A DNA stretch of 64,000 bases from Blautia sp900556555. Its GTDB lineage: Bacteria > Bacillota > Clostridia > Lachnospirales > Lachnospiraceae. The stretch is from NCBI GenBank assembly GCA_964250615.1, contig CAXUGM010000017.1; one strand, given 5' to 3'. The position numbers and the translations under genes were made by a program. Positions 16,911 to 25,614 of this stretch are shown here, in pieces (position 1 is the stretch's first letter; every line of letters begins with the position of its first letter). The notes under the pieces are model-generated. The model was given only the letters and a program-made list of their open reading frames with translations. It did no database searches and had not been told where the DNA came from.

Positions 16911-17786
16911 ATGGGTATTCATATTGAGGATTTAACGGTAAGATTTAAGAATGGTGTGACAGCAATCAATCATGCGGATTTAGACATACCAAATGGGATA
17001 TTTGGACTGTTGGGAGAAAATGGAGCGGGAAAGACAACATTGATGAGAGTGCTGACTACTGTGCTGAAACCTACAAATGGAACAGTTACATTAGACGGAA
17101 TTTTATATAGTGAAGGAAATTATGAAAAAATTCAGCGGAAAATAGGTTATCTGCCACAAGAAATAGAGCTTTATCCGAATCTGACTGTTCAGGAGTGTTT
17201 AGAATATATGGGTGATCTGGCAGGTGTTCCAAAAGCAGAGTGCCGGAAACGGATAGAATATTACTTAAAAAAGACCAGTCTTATAGAACATCGGAAAAAG
17301 AAAATGAAACAGTTATCAGGTGGTATGAAAAGACGGGTAGGATTGGTGCAGGCACTTTTGAATGAACCGGAATTTTTGATCGTAGATGAACCGACTACCG
17401 GTTTAGACCCGGAAGAACGTATCCGTATCCGGAATTTATTAGTAGACTTCTCCGAAAGCAGAACGGTTTTGTTTTCAACCCATGTGGTAGAAGATTTAGC
17501 AGCCACCTGTAACCAGCTTGCAATTATGCACAAAGGCAGTTTTTTATATGCAGGCTCTATGCATGATCTGGCAGAAGAAGCACAGGGGAAAATCTGGATT
17601 TGCAAAGTACCTGATGAGGGGAAAGCAAGAGAAATAGAGCGTACCTATCGCATTACATCAAAACAATATGCTGAGGGCGGATTGCAGTTAAGAGTGATTT
17701 CTGAACGACAGCCAGCACCGGAGTGCGTGCCAGTTCCTGCCACCTTGGAGGATGCGTATATTTATGTAACGAACCAGGAAAGTTAG
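16911..17786 (+). CDS. ABC transporter ATP-binding protein
   Basis: A 291-residue ATPase of the Bcr/CcmA-like exporter group. Walker A is GLLGENGAGKTTLMR, the Q loop lies in GYLPQEIELYPNLTV, the signature is LSGGMKRRVGLVQALL, Walker B is FLIVDEPTTGLDP and the H-loop is STHVVEDLAATC. A C-terminal extension of about 70 residues follows the ATPase core. It completes the operon with the two membrane subunits upstream. The module is likely to export or expel a membrane-active compound. Confidence 0.9.
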   Translation: MGIHIEDLTVRFKNGVTAINHADLDIPNGIFGLLGENGAGKTTLMRVLTTVLKPTNGTVTLDGILYSEGNYEKIQRKIGYLPQEIELYPNLTVQECLEYMGDLAGVPKAECRKRIEYYLKKTSLIEHRKKKMKQLSGGMKRRVGLVQALLNEPEFLIVDEPTTGLDPEERIRIRNLLVDFSESRTVLFSTHVVEDLAATCNQLAIMHKGSFLYAGSMHDLAEEAQGKIWICKVPDEGKAREIERTYRITSKQYAEGGLQLRVISERQPAPECVPVPATLEDAYIYVTNQES

Positions 17787-17847
17787 GTATGGGCTTTTGA
17801 GTAGATCTTTGTTATAATATAACCAACAGAGAAGGAGTATGAATGAC

Positions 17848-19539
17848 ATGGTTAAAGAAAGAAAACGCCTTCCGGTTGGAGTAGAAAATTTTGAGCAGAT
17901 TATGAATGACAATTATTATTACGTGGATAAGACGGGGCTGATTTCAGAACTGATCCGTAACGGTGGCCTGGTAAATTTCTTTACCAGGCCAAGACGTTTT
18001 GGGAAAACCTTAAATATGAGTATGCTGGAACACTTTTTTTCCATAGAGAGAGACCAGAGTATTTTTGAGGGATTAGAAATTTCAAAAGATACAAAACTGT
18101 GTGAAGAGTATATGGGGAAATATCCGGTTATTTCCATTTCCCTGAAAGGAATCAATGCTGCCACTTATGAGGATGCATTTGATTTTGCGGTTCAGATTAT
18201 GAAGAATGTAGCAGGTAAAATGCAGTTCCTTTTGGAAAGTGGGAATCTAAGTGATTTTGATAAGTCAGAATATAAGAAACTTTTAGATAGCGGAATGAGT
18301 AAAGCTGTATTTTGCAGCGGATTGAAAACTTTATCGGAATTATTGGAGAAACATTATGGAACAAAAGTAGTTCTTTTGATTGATGAGTATGATGTTCCAT
18401 TAGCAAAAGCATTTGAAAACGGGTATTATGATCAGATGATCTTTTTAATCCGTAGTTTATTAGAACAGGCACTAAAAACGAATAACAGCCTGAAATTTGC
18501 AGTAATGACAGGATGCATGCGTATTTCAAAAGAAAGTATATTTACGGGGCTTAATAACCTGAAAGTATTGTCCATTACAGATGAACGGTATGATGAATAT
18601 TTCGGTTTTACAGATACGGAAGTAAGAGAAATGCTGAAGTATTATGAAATTGAGAATCATTATGAAGAGGTAAAGAACTGGTATGACGGGTATCAGTTTG
18701 GCAGCGTAGAAGTGTACTGCCCCTGGGATGTCTTGAATTACTGTGATAAATTAAAAGACCATGCGGATTCTTTTCCGGAAAATTATTGGATCAACACCAG
18801 CAGTAATGATGCCGTCAGGAAGTTCATTCAAATGTCCGACAATTTTAAAACCAAGCGTGAGATTGAAAAACTGCTTGCCTGCGGGGAAATCACGAAAGAG
18901 ATTCATCAAGAGCTGACTTACCCGGAGATGTATCAGTCTTTGGAGAATGTCTGGAGTCTTTTATTTATGACGGGATATTTAACGCAGCGTGGAAGGGTTG
19001 ATGCAAAACAGTATAAACTTGCGATACCGAATCTGGAAATCCGGGATATTTTTCAGACACAGATCATGGAATACTTTAAAGAGCGTGTAAAAAAAGACGG
19101 CGACATGCTAAGCCGGTTCTGTGATGCCTTGAAAAGCGGTGAAGAAACGAAGGTAGAGGAAATCTTTGAAAGCTACCTGAAAAAGACCATCAGTATCCGG
19201 GATACGTTTGTGAGAAAAGCAAGTAAGGAGAACTTTTATCATGGGATACTGCTTGGAATCCTGGGTGTGAAGGAAGAATGGTACGTATCGTCTAATCAGG
19301 AAAGCGGCGAGGGATACAGCGATATCCTTGTTGAAACCGAAAATAGTGAAACGGTTATCCTTATCGAAGTCAAGTATGCCAATGACGGAAATCTTGATCA
19401 GGCTTGTGAACGGGCACTACAGCAGATAGAGAACAAGAAGTATGACGAGGAACTTAGAGAAAACGGAGTGGACAAAATTTTGAAATATGGGATTGCGTGT
19501 TATATGAAACGATGCAAAGTGAAACTGGCAGATTCATGA
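17848..19539 (+). CDS. AAA-ATPase-like protein with C-terminal PD-(D/E)XK nuclease domain
   Basis: The architecture matches the common Firmicutes/Bacteroidetes family with an N-terminal AAA-ATPase-like domain (Pfam AAA-ATPase_like) and a C-terminal PD-(D/E)XK domain. Start 17848 was chosen because GAAGGAG at 17831-17837 lies ten bases upstream; an in-frame ATG at 17839 is too close. Of 563 residues, the N-terminus has NYYYVDKTGLI and P-loop FFTRPRRFGKTLNMSM, then Walker B VVLLIDEYDVPLAKA. The nuclease motif is YSDILVETENSETVILIEVKYAND near the end. The biological role of the family is unsettled. It stands alone between two ABC modules, which suggests independent acquisition. Confidence 0.85.
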   Translation: MVKERKRLPVGVENFEQIMNDNYYYVDKTGLISELIRNGGLVNFFTRPRRFGKTLNMSMLEHFFSIERDQSIFEGLEISKDTKLCEEYMGKYPVISISLKGINAATYEDAFDFAVQIMKNVAGKMQFLLESGNLSDFDKSEYKKLLDSGMSKAVFCSGLKTLSELLEKHYGTKVVLLIDEYDVPLAKAFENGYYDQMIFLIRSLLEQALKTNNSLKFAVMTGCMRISKESIFTGLNNLKVLSITDERYDEYFGFTDTEVREMLKYYEIENHYEEVKNWYDGYQFGSVEVYCPWDVLNYCDKLKDHADSFPENYWINTSSNDAVRKFIQMSDNFKTKREIEKLLACGEITKEIHQELTYPEMYQSLENVWSLLFMTGYLTQRGRVDAKQYKLAIPNLEIRDIFQTQIMEYFKERVKKDGDMLSRFCDALKSGEETKVEEIFESYLKKTISIRDTFVRKASKENFYHGILLGILGVKEEWYVSSNQESGEGYSDILVETENSETVILIEVKYANDGNLDQACERALQQIENKKYDEELRENGVDKILKYGIACYMKRCKVKLADS

Positions 19540-19590
19540 TACGCTCCAAAACAATCAAGGAATAAAGATACAGGGAGAATAAGCCAGCTC

Positions 19591-20292
19591 ATGAATCATA
19601 ATAAAATTTTGTTGATAGAAGATGATAAAGAAATCAGCGAAATGCTGAAAAACTATTTGACCGTAGAAAATTATGAGGTTTTTTGTGCATATGACGGACA
19701 GGAAGCGTGTGACTCTTTTGACCGCACAGATTTCAGTCTTGTTCTCCTTGATCTGATGATACCAAAAATCAGTGGAATGGATGTGATGCAGCATATTAGA
19801 AAAAACAGCGTTGTTCCACTCATTATTATATCTGCAAAGGATAGTGAAACCGATAAAACCTTGGGATTGAGTTTAGGAGCGGATGATTATATCACAAAAC
19901 CATTCTCTGTTGTGGAAGTATTAGCCCGTATTAAGGCAAATATCCGGAGGAGAAACCAATATGATAAAGGGGCAGACAATACACCGGAACGATTAACTGC
20001 CGGAGAATTAGTGATGAATCTGTCGGATTATACACTGGCCAAGAACGGAAAACGGATAGAACTCACTGCAAAAGAATACGAAATTTTGAAGTTATTTATG
20101 CAAAATCCTAAAAAGGTTTATACAAAGGAACAAATATATGCTCTTGTTTGGAACGATGCTTATCTTGGTGATGAAAATGCCGTGAATGTTCATATTAGCC
20201 GCCTGAGAAATAAAATTGAAGAAAATACCCGGAATCCCCGTTATATCATCACCGTATGGGGGATTGGTTATAAATTGGGGGAGAATCTATGA
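19591..20292 (+). CDS. OmpR-family response regulator
   Basis: A 233-residue regulator with a receiver domain (acidic pocket IEDD, phospho-acceptor Asp54 in LVLLDLMIP, Lys in DYITKPF) and a winged-helix output domain ending RYIITVWGIGYKLG. The start has a GGGAG about 13 bases upstream, which is a little far. Its stop overlaps the ATG of the kinase at 20289, so the two are coupled. The downstream ATPase and permease are probably its targets, as in bacitracin or lantibiotic resistance modules; this is inference from layout. Confidence 0.92.
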   Translation: MNHNKILLIEDDKEISEMLKNYLTVENYEVFCAYDGQEACDSFDRTDFSLVLLDLMIPKISGMDVMQHIRKNSVVPLIIISAKDSETDKTLGLSLGADDYITKPFSVVEVLARIKANIRRRNQYDKGADNTPERLTAGELVMNLSDYTLAKNGKRIELTAKEYEILKLFMQNPKKVYTKEQIYALVWNDAYLGDENAVNVHISRLRNKIEENTRNPRYIITVWGIGYKLGENL

Positions 20293-21230
20293 ATGAAACA
20301 ACGGTTATTTTTTTCTTATCTATTTGTATCGGGCTTTTGGTGTGTATTGTACTTTATCAGCACTATGTTTTCCATACAGGAACTCAAGCAAAATTGCGGG
20401 AAATCAGTGGTAAACTGAAAGAAATCATAGAAACAGACAGTGACGAGCAGATTATGGTTTTTACGGAAAATAAAGAGTTGATAGAGCTGGCTGCACAGAT
20501 AAACGATTTATTGGAAAAACACTTAAAAACGAAAGCCGTTTATCGCCGTTCTGAAATTGCCTCCAAGAAAATGTTGACGAATATTTCCCATGATATTAAA
20601 ACTCCTATGACGGTTATCCTGGGGTATCTGGAAATCATGCAGTTAAACGAAACAGCTTCTAGTGAAATGTTGAAAAAAGTAGCAGATAAAGCCCAGGATG
20701 TTATGGAAATGATCAATCAATTTTTTACATTATCAAAAATTGAGTCTGGCGATATGGACATAGAGCTTTCTAGGGTGGATATTTGCGAAGCCTGCCGAGA
20801 AAGTATATTAGATTTTTATGAATTGCTTTCTAATAAAGAGTTTCAAGTCGTTGTCAATATTCCAGAAACACCTGTCTTTGTGCAGGGAAATAAAGAAGCC
20901 TTACAGCGTATTCTGTTCAATTTGATTTCAAATGTTATCCGCTATGGAGCTGACGGAAAATATCTTGAGATTTCATTGAGGAATGAAGAAAAAAACGTAT
21001 ATGTGGATGTGACAGATAAGGGCAAAGGCATTGATAAAATATTTGCAGACAGCATATTTGACAGATTGTTTACAATGGAGGACTCACGCAATCGTAAGAT
21101 ACAGGGGAATGGGCTTGGATTGACGATTGCTAAAGATCTAGCTGTCCGCCTTGGCGGGACAATTACTTTAGAAAGTATTCCGTATATCAGAACCACTTTC
21201 ACAATGCAGCTGAAAAAAATATCATTCTGA
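20289..21230 (+). CDS. Sensor histidine kinase
   Basis: A 313-residue kinase with a single N-terminal membrane segment (about residues 6-27) and no sizeable extracellular domain. His101 lies in NISHDIKTPMTVILGYLEIM, the N box is FNLISNVIRYG and the G boxes are DKGKGID and GNGLGLTIAKDLAVRLGG. Kinases with almost no sensor loop usually rely on a neighbouring transporter for sensing. It overlaps the response regulator gene by four bases and is followed by an ABC ATPase 90 bases on. Confidence 0.92.
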   Translation: MNETTVIFFLSICIGLLVCIVLYQHYVFHTGTQAKLREISGKLKEIIETDSDEQIMVFTENKELIELAAQINDLLEKHLKTKAVYRRSEIASKKMLTNISHDIKTPMTVILGYLEIMQLNETASSEMLKKVADKAQDVMEMINQFFTLSKIESGDMDIELSRVDICEACRESILDFYELLSNKEFQVVVNIPETPVFVQGNKEALQRILFNLISNVIRYGADGKYLEISLRNEEKNVYVDVTDKGKGIDKIFADSIFDRLFTMEDSRNRKIQGNGLGLTIAKDLAVRLGGTITLESIPYIRTTFTMQLKKISF

Positions 21231-21319
21231 CGATACTGCGAAAGAAATTTGTAATACTTATTCAAGAGTTTTGAAAATCTGAACCGTTACAATGGTATGT
21301 GGAAAGGGGGCAATAGAAT

Positions 21320-22243
21320 ATGCCATATATCTTACAAACAAATGATCTTACAAAAACCATTGACGGGAAAGAGATTGTTAAGAAGGTCAATCTGCACATA
21401 AAAAAAAGAGAAATTTATGGTTTTCTTGGCCCAAACGGTGCAGGTAAAACCACAGTTATGAAAATGCTCACGAACCTTTGGAAGCCTACAAGCGGCAGCA
21501 TTGAAATTTTCGGAGAAATGCTTACTCCACAGTCCTATGAAATATTAAAAAGAATAGGGAGCATCATTGAATTTCCTACCTTTTATAATCACATGACAGG
21601 GTATGAAAATTTAAAACTTCATTGCGAGGACATGGGTTATTATAAACACGGAAGCATCGAAACTGCTCTTGATATGCTGGATTTATCGGATGCTTCACAA
21701 AAACCTGTAAAAAGTTATTCTCTTGGTATGAAAGAACGGCTTGGCATCGCACGTGCAATTCTTTGCAAGCCGGAATTACTGATTCTTGATGAGCCGGCAA
21801 ACGGGCTTGATCCGGCAGGTATGAAAAAAATCCGTGATCTGCTAAAAAATCTTTGCGAAGAATATGGAATAACTGTTATGATTTCCAGCCATATCCTTTC
21901 GGAAATCGAAAGTATTGCTGACACCATAGGTATCATCCATCATGGCGAGATGATGAAAGAAATCGGAATGAAAGAAATTGAGAAACTGAGCCTTGCTTAT
22001 GTCGAACTTGTAGTGACAGATACAAAAAAGGCTGCTTATGTATTGAGTGAAAAACTAAAGTATCACAATTTCAAAATTATAGAAAACAATACCATCCGCA
22101 TTTATGACCAGCACATTGCAACACAGGAATTGTCTAAGATTTTAACGTTGAATGATGTTGAAATTATGGCACTTGGTAAACAAGCTGAAACTTTGGAAGA
22201 TTACTTTCTTAAATTAACGGCGGAGGTGAGCAGATCATGTTAA
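21320..22243 (+). CDS. ABC transporter ATP-binding protein (BcrA-like)
   Basis: A 307-residue ATPase. Walker A is GFLGPNGAGKTTVMKML, the signature is YSLGMKERLGIARAIL, Walker B is LLILDEPANGLDPAGM and the H-loop is SSHILSEIE. The SLGMKERLGIA form of the signature and the ANGLDP form of Walker B are typical of bacitracin and lantibiotic immunity ATPases. AAAGGGGG precedes the start. The end overlaps the permease gene at 22237 by seven bases. Confidence 0.9.
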   Translation: MPYILQTNDLTKTIDGKEIVKKVNLHIKKREIYGFLGPNGAGKTTVMKMLTNLWKPTSGSIEIFGEMLTPQSYEILKRIGSIIEFPTFYNHMTGYENLKLHCEDMGYYKHGSIETALDMLDLSDASQKPVKSYSLGMKERLGIARAILCKPELLILDEPANGLDPAGMKKIRDLLKNLCEEYGITVMISSHILSEIESIADTIGIIHHGEMMKEIGMKEIEKLSLAYVELVVTDTKKAAYVLSEKLKYHNFKIIENNTIRIYDQHIATQELSKILTLNDVEIMALGKQAETLEDYFLKLTAEVSRSC

Positions 22244-22944
22244 AGCTGATGAAATTAGAATGGAGAAAAAACAACATTGGAAAATATATCAGGAATGTTA
22301 TCATATTGGCGGCTGCCCTTTGCCTGTTTCTGTTTGCTCTTGCTTATCTTGGCATTGCCAATGATCCGGATACAGGGATTCCTGACACAGCACCGGGAAA
22401 TGATATGATGTCAGCTCCCATTGAATTATTTTGCAGCATATCATTTTTGGTATTTACAAGCGTCATGCTTTCCTCATTTATTGTAAGTGCCTATAAAAAT
22501 AAAACCATGGCATTAATGTTTTCTTATCCAATCAAGCGGCAGAAAATACTTATTTCTCAAATGCTCTCTGTTTGGATTTTCTGTTTTATAGCATTAGTAG
22601 TAACAAAACTTGTAATTTATGGATGTATTTTACTGGGTTCCCAATTTATGAAATCGTCGTTTCCGATTGATTATAATATGGCAGGCACGGAATTCTATGT
22701 GCAGCTTATTGTAAAATCGGTTTCTACTGTTACTATGAGCTTTATTGCACTATTTATAGGACTGGCAATGAAATCCTCAAAAGCAACGGTTATTTCATCA
22801 TTCCTGCTGATTTTCTTAACGCAGGCCAATGTTGGAGATTTAACACTTGCAGACAATGCAGTATTTCCCTTTGTTTTAACAATTATTTCGCTTATATTTG
22901 CTGTTTTATCTGTTGCCGGAGCTGAAAAGAGGGATTTACTGTAA
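22237..22944 (+). CDS. ABC-2 type permease
   Basis: A 235-residue protein with about six membrane segments, opening with the short basic cytoplasmic start MLKLMKLEWRKNNIGKYIRN that is common in lantibiotic-immunity permeases. Later segments include LFCSISFLVFTSVMLSSFIVS and FPFVLTIISLIFAVLSVAGA. It pairs with the upstream ATPase by overlap. With the regulator and kinase it forms a complete four-gene sensing and efflux module. Substrate unknown. Confidence 0.85.
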   Translation: MLKLMKLEWRKNNIGKYIRNVIILAAALCLFLFALAYLGIANDPDTGIPDTAPGNDMMSAPIELFCSISFLVFTSVMLSSFIVSAYKNKTMALMFSYPIKRQKILISQMLSVWIFCFIALVVTKLVIYGCILLGSQFMKSSFPIDYNMAGTEFYVQLIVKSVSTVTMSFIALFIGLAMKSSKATVISSFLLIFLTQANVGDLTLADNAVFPFVLTIISLIFAVLSVAGAEKRDLL

Positions 22945-23036
22945 GAAAAAAGCACCAGAAAATAAAGGTTGCTTCTTTCCGGGTTCATCTATTATAATGA
23001 AAGCATAGAAACCTGGAGCATCCTGTAGGAAGCCTG

Positions 23037-23300
23037 ATGCATGACTTTAACTGCAAAGACGCAAAAGATATGGTAAACCCATTACTGGCAGAAGAAGTCA
23101 GATACTTAAAGGAAACAGAAGGAGGTCGAAGCCAGATGTGCAGAATTTTGGAAGAGATGAGAAATGAAGTAGCAGAAAAAGAAAAAGTGAGTACGGCATT
23201 AAAAATGCTGGAAAAAGGTTATGAAGCAGAAGAAATCGCAGAGATAACGGGCTTGTCTTTGGAAGAGGTTCAGAAACTGGCAGATAATCAAAAAGGATAA
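23037..23300 (+). pseudogene. C-terminal fragment of a Rpn/PD-(D/E)XK family nuclease-transposase
   Basis: The 87-residue frame reads HDFNCKDAKDMVNPLLAEEVRYLKETEGG, then a coiled region and ALKMLEKGYEAEEIAEITGLSLEEVQKLA. This matches the C-terminal tail of the Rpn family of recombination-promoting nucleases, also annotated as PD-(D/E)XK family transposases. The catalytic nuclease domain that should precede it is absent, and there is no ribosome site before the first ATG. A terminator follows. It is best read as a decayed mobile-type gene. Confidence 0.7.
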
Positions 23301-23312
23301 GATTAATGTTTT

Positions 23313-23349
23313 CCCCGGTTATGTGTAAAAACATAGCCGGGGAATTTTT
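23313..23349 (+). terminator. Rho-independent terminator
   Basis: CCCCGGTTATGT (23313-23324) pairs with ACATAGCCGGGG (23331-23342) with one wobble over a six-base loop; AATTTTTA follows. It ends transcription of the Rpn remnant. Confidence 0.85.
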
Positions 23350-23726
23350 AATATTTAAAGTCTGTATGTAAGCTGTCATAGGAAAATCATGAAATCCCGT
23401 ATTTCGACAGGATGCCTTAACCAGAAAAACAGATAAAAGTATTCTGGCAGATAACAGAAATGTAATGACTGCAAAAGGCACTAATGATATAATAAAACAA
23501 TACTAAATAACTATAATTTTGAATGCGTGGAAAAACCAAATGAAGAAATTATATTGCAAAGATTCATTTATCTTATACATGTTTGCCTTGATTATAATTA
23601 TTATTTGGTAGCACATTGTGGAAACTATTTTAATTCGTATGGGATTGACAACTATGAAGAATATTGAAATTAGATAATTTTATATGAGTGATACAAAATA
23701 TTAAATATTAAAGCAGGGAAGATTGG
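23350..23726. other. Gene-free AT-rich stretch
   Basis: No complete gene is visible. One uninterrupted frame of about 57 codons without a start codon ends near 23664 (it reads RFIYLIHVCLDYNYYLVAHC in its middle). It may be the tail of a lost gene but was not recognised. No strong hairpin or repeat was found. Confidence 0.4.
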
Positions 23727-24275
23727 ATGAAAAAGAAAGGATTTAATATTACAAAAATAAACAAAAATCTCAAAACAGCAGATTCGATTTTGGCTTTTTC
23801 CAATGTGGCAGCCTATATCATAGGTGGCAAAATTAAGTTTCTAATCCTGATTTCCAAATGCCGCTTACAGGTGCATTTATAGCAATGTTTTCCTGTCTGA
23901 TTGCTTCGAAAAACATTAACTGTGGTTTTGTAAACATCATAAAAATAGCGTTTTGTCTGACAGCAATCTTAGCGGTTCCATATATCATAAAGTCACTAAG
24001 GACAGAGTGTCCTCAAAGATTGGGGCGTAAAGCTTCCGTTAAATGTTGTACTGACCTTTGACAAACCTGTTCATGAAACCGTAACCATTACGGATAAAGA
24101 TGTAAACAAAGGTGATAATGCAAATAGTTATTTCTTATATGGAAATTGGAAGGGAGAAGAAGCAGAATTCAGTGTTTCTAGAAGTACATATAAAGAAACA
24201 TCTATTGTAGATGTAAAAAAAATATGTATAAGAAAAAGTGTTTTAGGACTAGAATATTATACGATACATAAATAG
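23727..24275 (+). pseudogene. Decayed membrane protein gene
   Basis: Three protein-like pieces lie in alternating frames. The first (ATG 23727) reads MKKKGFNITKINKN...FSNVAAYIIGG. The second (about 23843-24010) has hydrophobic segments MPLTGAFIAMFSCLIAS and IIKIAFCLTAILAVPYII. The third (about 24027-24275) is a soluble tail containing LTFDKPVHETVTITDKDV and ends with a stop at 24275. Together they look like one protein with membrane helices and a C-terminal domain, broken by at least two frameshifts. The family was not recognised. A subtilase gene follows. Confidence 0.6.
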
Positions 24276-24389
24276 CTATAAATTGTTTGCCTGACGTCAA
24301 TTACGAAAGTTATCTGGCACATGGCATGGAGTAGTGGAAGCAACCTTTTCTTTCCTAACACATATATTAATGAAAAAGGAAATTTTGTC

Positions 24390-25262
24390 ATGGACAAAAT
24401 AAAAAAATCAGGCAGTAATTGGCAGGATATTGCGAGGAAGGAAGCTTGTACCGGAAGAGGAATCGGTGTGGCGATTCTGGATACCGGCATCTTCCCCCAT
24501 ATAGATTTTCAAAACCGAATTATAGCTTTTCAAGATTATATACATGGAAAAACTGTTCCTTATGATGATAACGGACATGGAACACATGTGGCCGGCATTA
24601 TCGGAGGAGACGGCAAAGGCAGCAGGGGAAAATATTGTGGGATTGCTCCTGGTTGCAGTCTGATACCCATAAAAGTTTTAGATGAAAAGGGAAACGGAAA
24701 AAAAGAATATGTAATAAATGCAATGCAATGGATTAAAGAATACAAAGAGTTATATCATATACGAATTGTGAACATTTCTGTTGGAACTACAACACAGGAG
24801 GATAATTCTGATTTAATCCAGGCAGTGGAAGATGCCTGGGATCTGGGGCTGGTCATAGTGGCAGCAGCAGGAAACCTGGGACCTCATAGCGGCAGTATTA
24901 CCGCTCCCGGGTGCAGCAAGAAGGTAATTACCGTGGGAGCATCTGATATGATTTTAAGAAATCAGGGGATTTCTGGCCGGGGACCAACCAAAGACTGTAT
25001 CAGCAAACCAGATATTGTAGCTCCGGGAAATGAAATTATTTCTTGCAGTAATCAAAAAAGTCCACATGCTTATGCTGCCAAAAGTGGCACATCTATGGCA
25101 ACCCCTATGGTAACTGGAGGAATTGCCCTTTTGCTGGAAAAACATCCAGAATATTCTAATGTAGACGTAAAGAGAAAACTAAAGGCGTCTGCAAAAAATC
25201 TTGGTTATCCTCACAATCTTCAAGGGTGGGGGCTTTTTCAATTGCAGAGATTTCTACAATAA
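24390..25262 (+). CDS. S8-family serine peptidase (subtilisin-like)
   Basis: A 290-residue subtilase with the complete triad: Asp31 in VAILDTGIFPHIDF, His63 in NGHGTHVAGII and Ser235 in KSGTSMATPMVTGG. Asn162 in AAAGNLGP forms the oxyanion hole. The start at 24390 is preceded by AAGGA at nine bases; the frame is open upstream to 24321 without a ribosome site. No signal peptide or pro-domain is visible, so it resembles intracellular subtilisins or AprX-type enzymes, or depends on an unusual export route. It stands alone after a decayed membrane gene, with a promoter directly after its stop. Confidence 0.88.
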   Translation: MDKIKKSGSNWQDIARKEACTGRGIGVAILDTGIFPHIDFQNRIIAFQDYIHGKTVPYDDNGHGTHVAGIIGGDGKGSRGKYCGIAPGCSLIPIKVLDEKGNGKKEYVINAMQWIKEYKELYHIRIVNISVGTTTQEDNSDLIQAVEDAWDLGLVIVAAAGNLGPHSGSITAPGCSKKVITVGASDMILRNQGISGRGPTKDCISKPDIVAPGNEIISCSNQKSPHAYAAKSGTSMATPMVTGGIALLLEKHPEYSNVDVKRKLKASAKNLGYPHNLQGWGLFQLQRFLQ

Positions 25263-25267
25263 AATAA

Positions 25268-25296
25268 TTGACAACAAAATCAGATTGTGATATAAA
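25268..25296 (+). promoter_or_regulatory. Consensus promoter after the subtilase gene
   Basis: TTGACA at 25268-25273, a 17-base spacer and TATAAA at 25291-25296. It starts transcription about 310 bases before the mutS2-like gene. Confidence 0.65.
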
Positions 25297-25302
25297 AATA
25301 AA

Positions 25303-25509
25303 AGATTTTTAAGAAAAGGAGTGAAGTGTTTGTTAAGTGCATAGTAAAGAGATTTCAGCTAACTGCATAGCTGTGGGAAGGATATAAGAGCGGTTGATTA
25401 TCGTATTATAACCTTTTTTTGGTGTACTATTTTACCAAAATCTACTTTACCATGTACTTCCAGACACAACCTTGTTGATAGAAAGCATGGCGGTGTGTCA
25501 TGCTTTTTT
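25303..25509 (+). ncRNA. Candidate leader or small RNA
   Basis: The promoter at 25268-25296 would start an RNA near 25303. The stretch up to 25614 contains no recognisable gene. It holds a possible 14-codon frame (GTG 25326 to TAG 25370) after AAAAGGAG, a short hairpin followed by eight Ts at 25413-25420, and a clear terminator-like hairpin at 25482-25509. This layout fits either a small RNA of about 200 bases or an attenuating leader for the mutS2-like gene. No known riboswitch class was recognised. Confidence 0.35.
25482..25509 (+). terminator. Terminator hairpin in the mutS2-like leader
   Basis: AAAGCATG (25482-25489) pairs with CATGCTTT (25499-25506) over a nine-base loop; the T run extends to 25509. 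Confidence 0.65.
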
Positions 25510-25614
25510 GGTGCCGTGAATGATAGTGGGTTGTTATTGCCATTTATGCAGTGCTGGAATCTTATCCTTAGAAGAAAATGAGCCAAAAAATGAAAAGGAA
25601 AGAAGAACAAAAAC

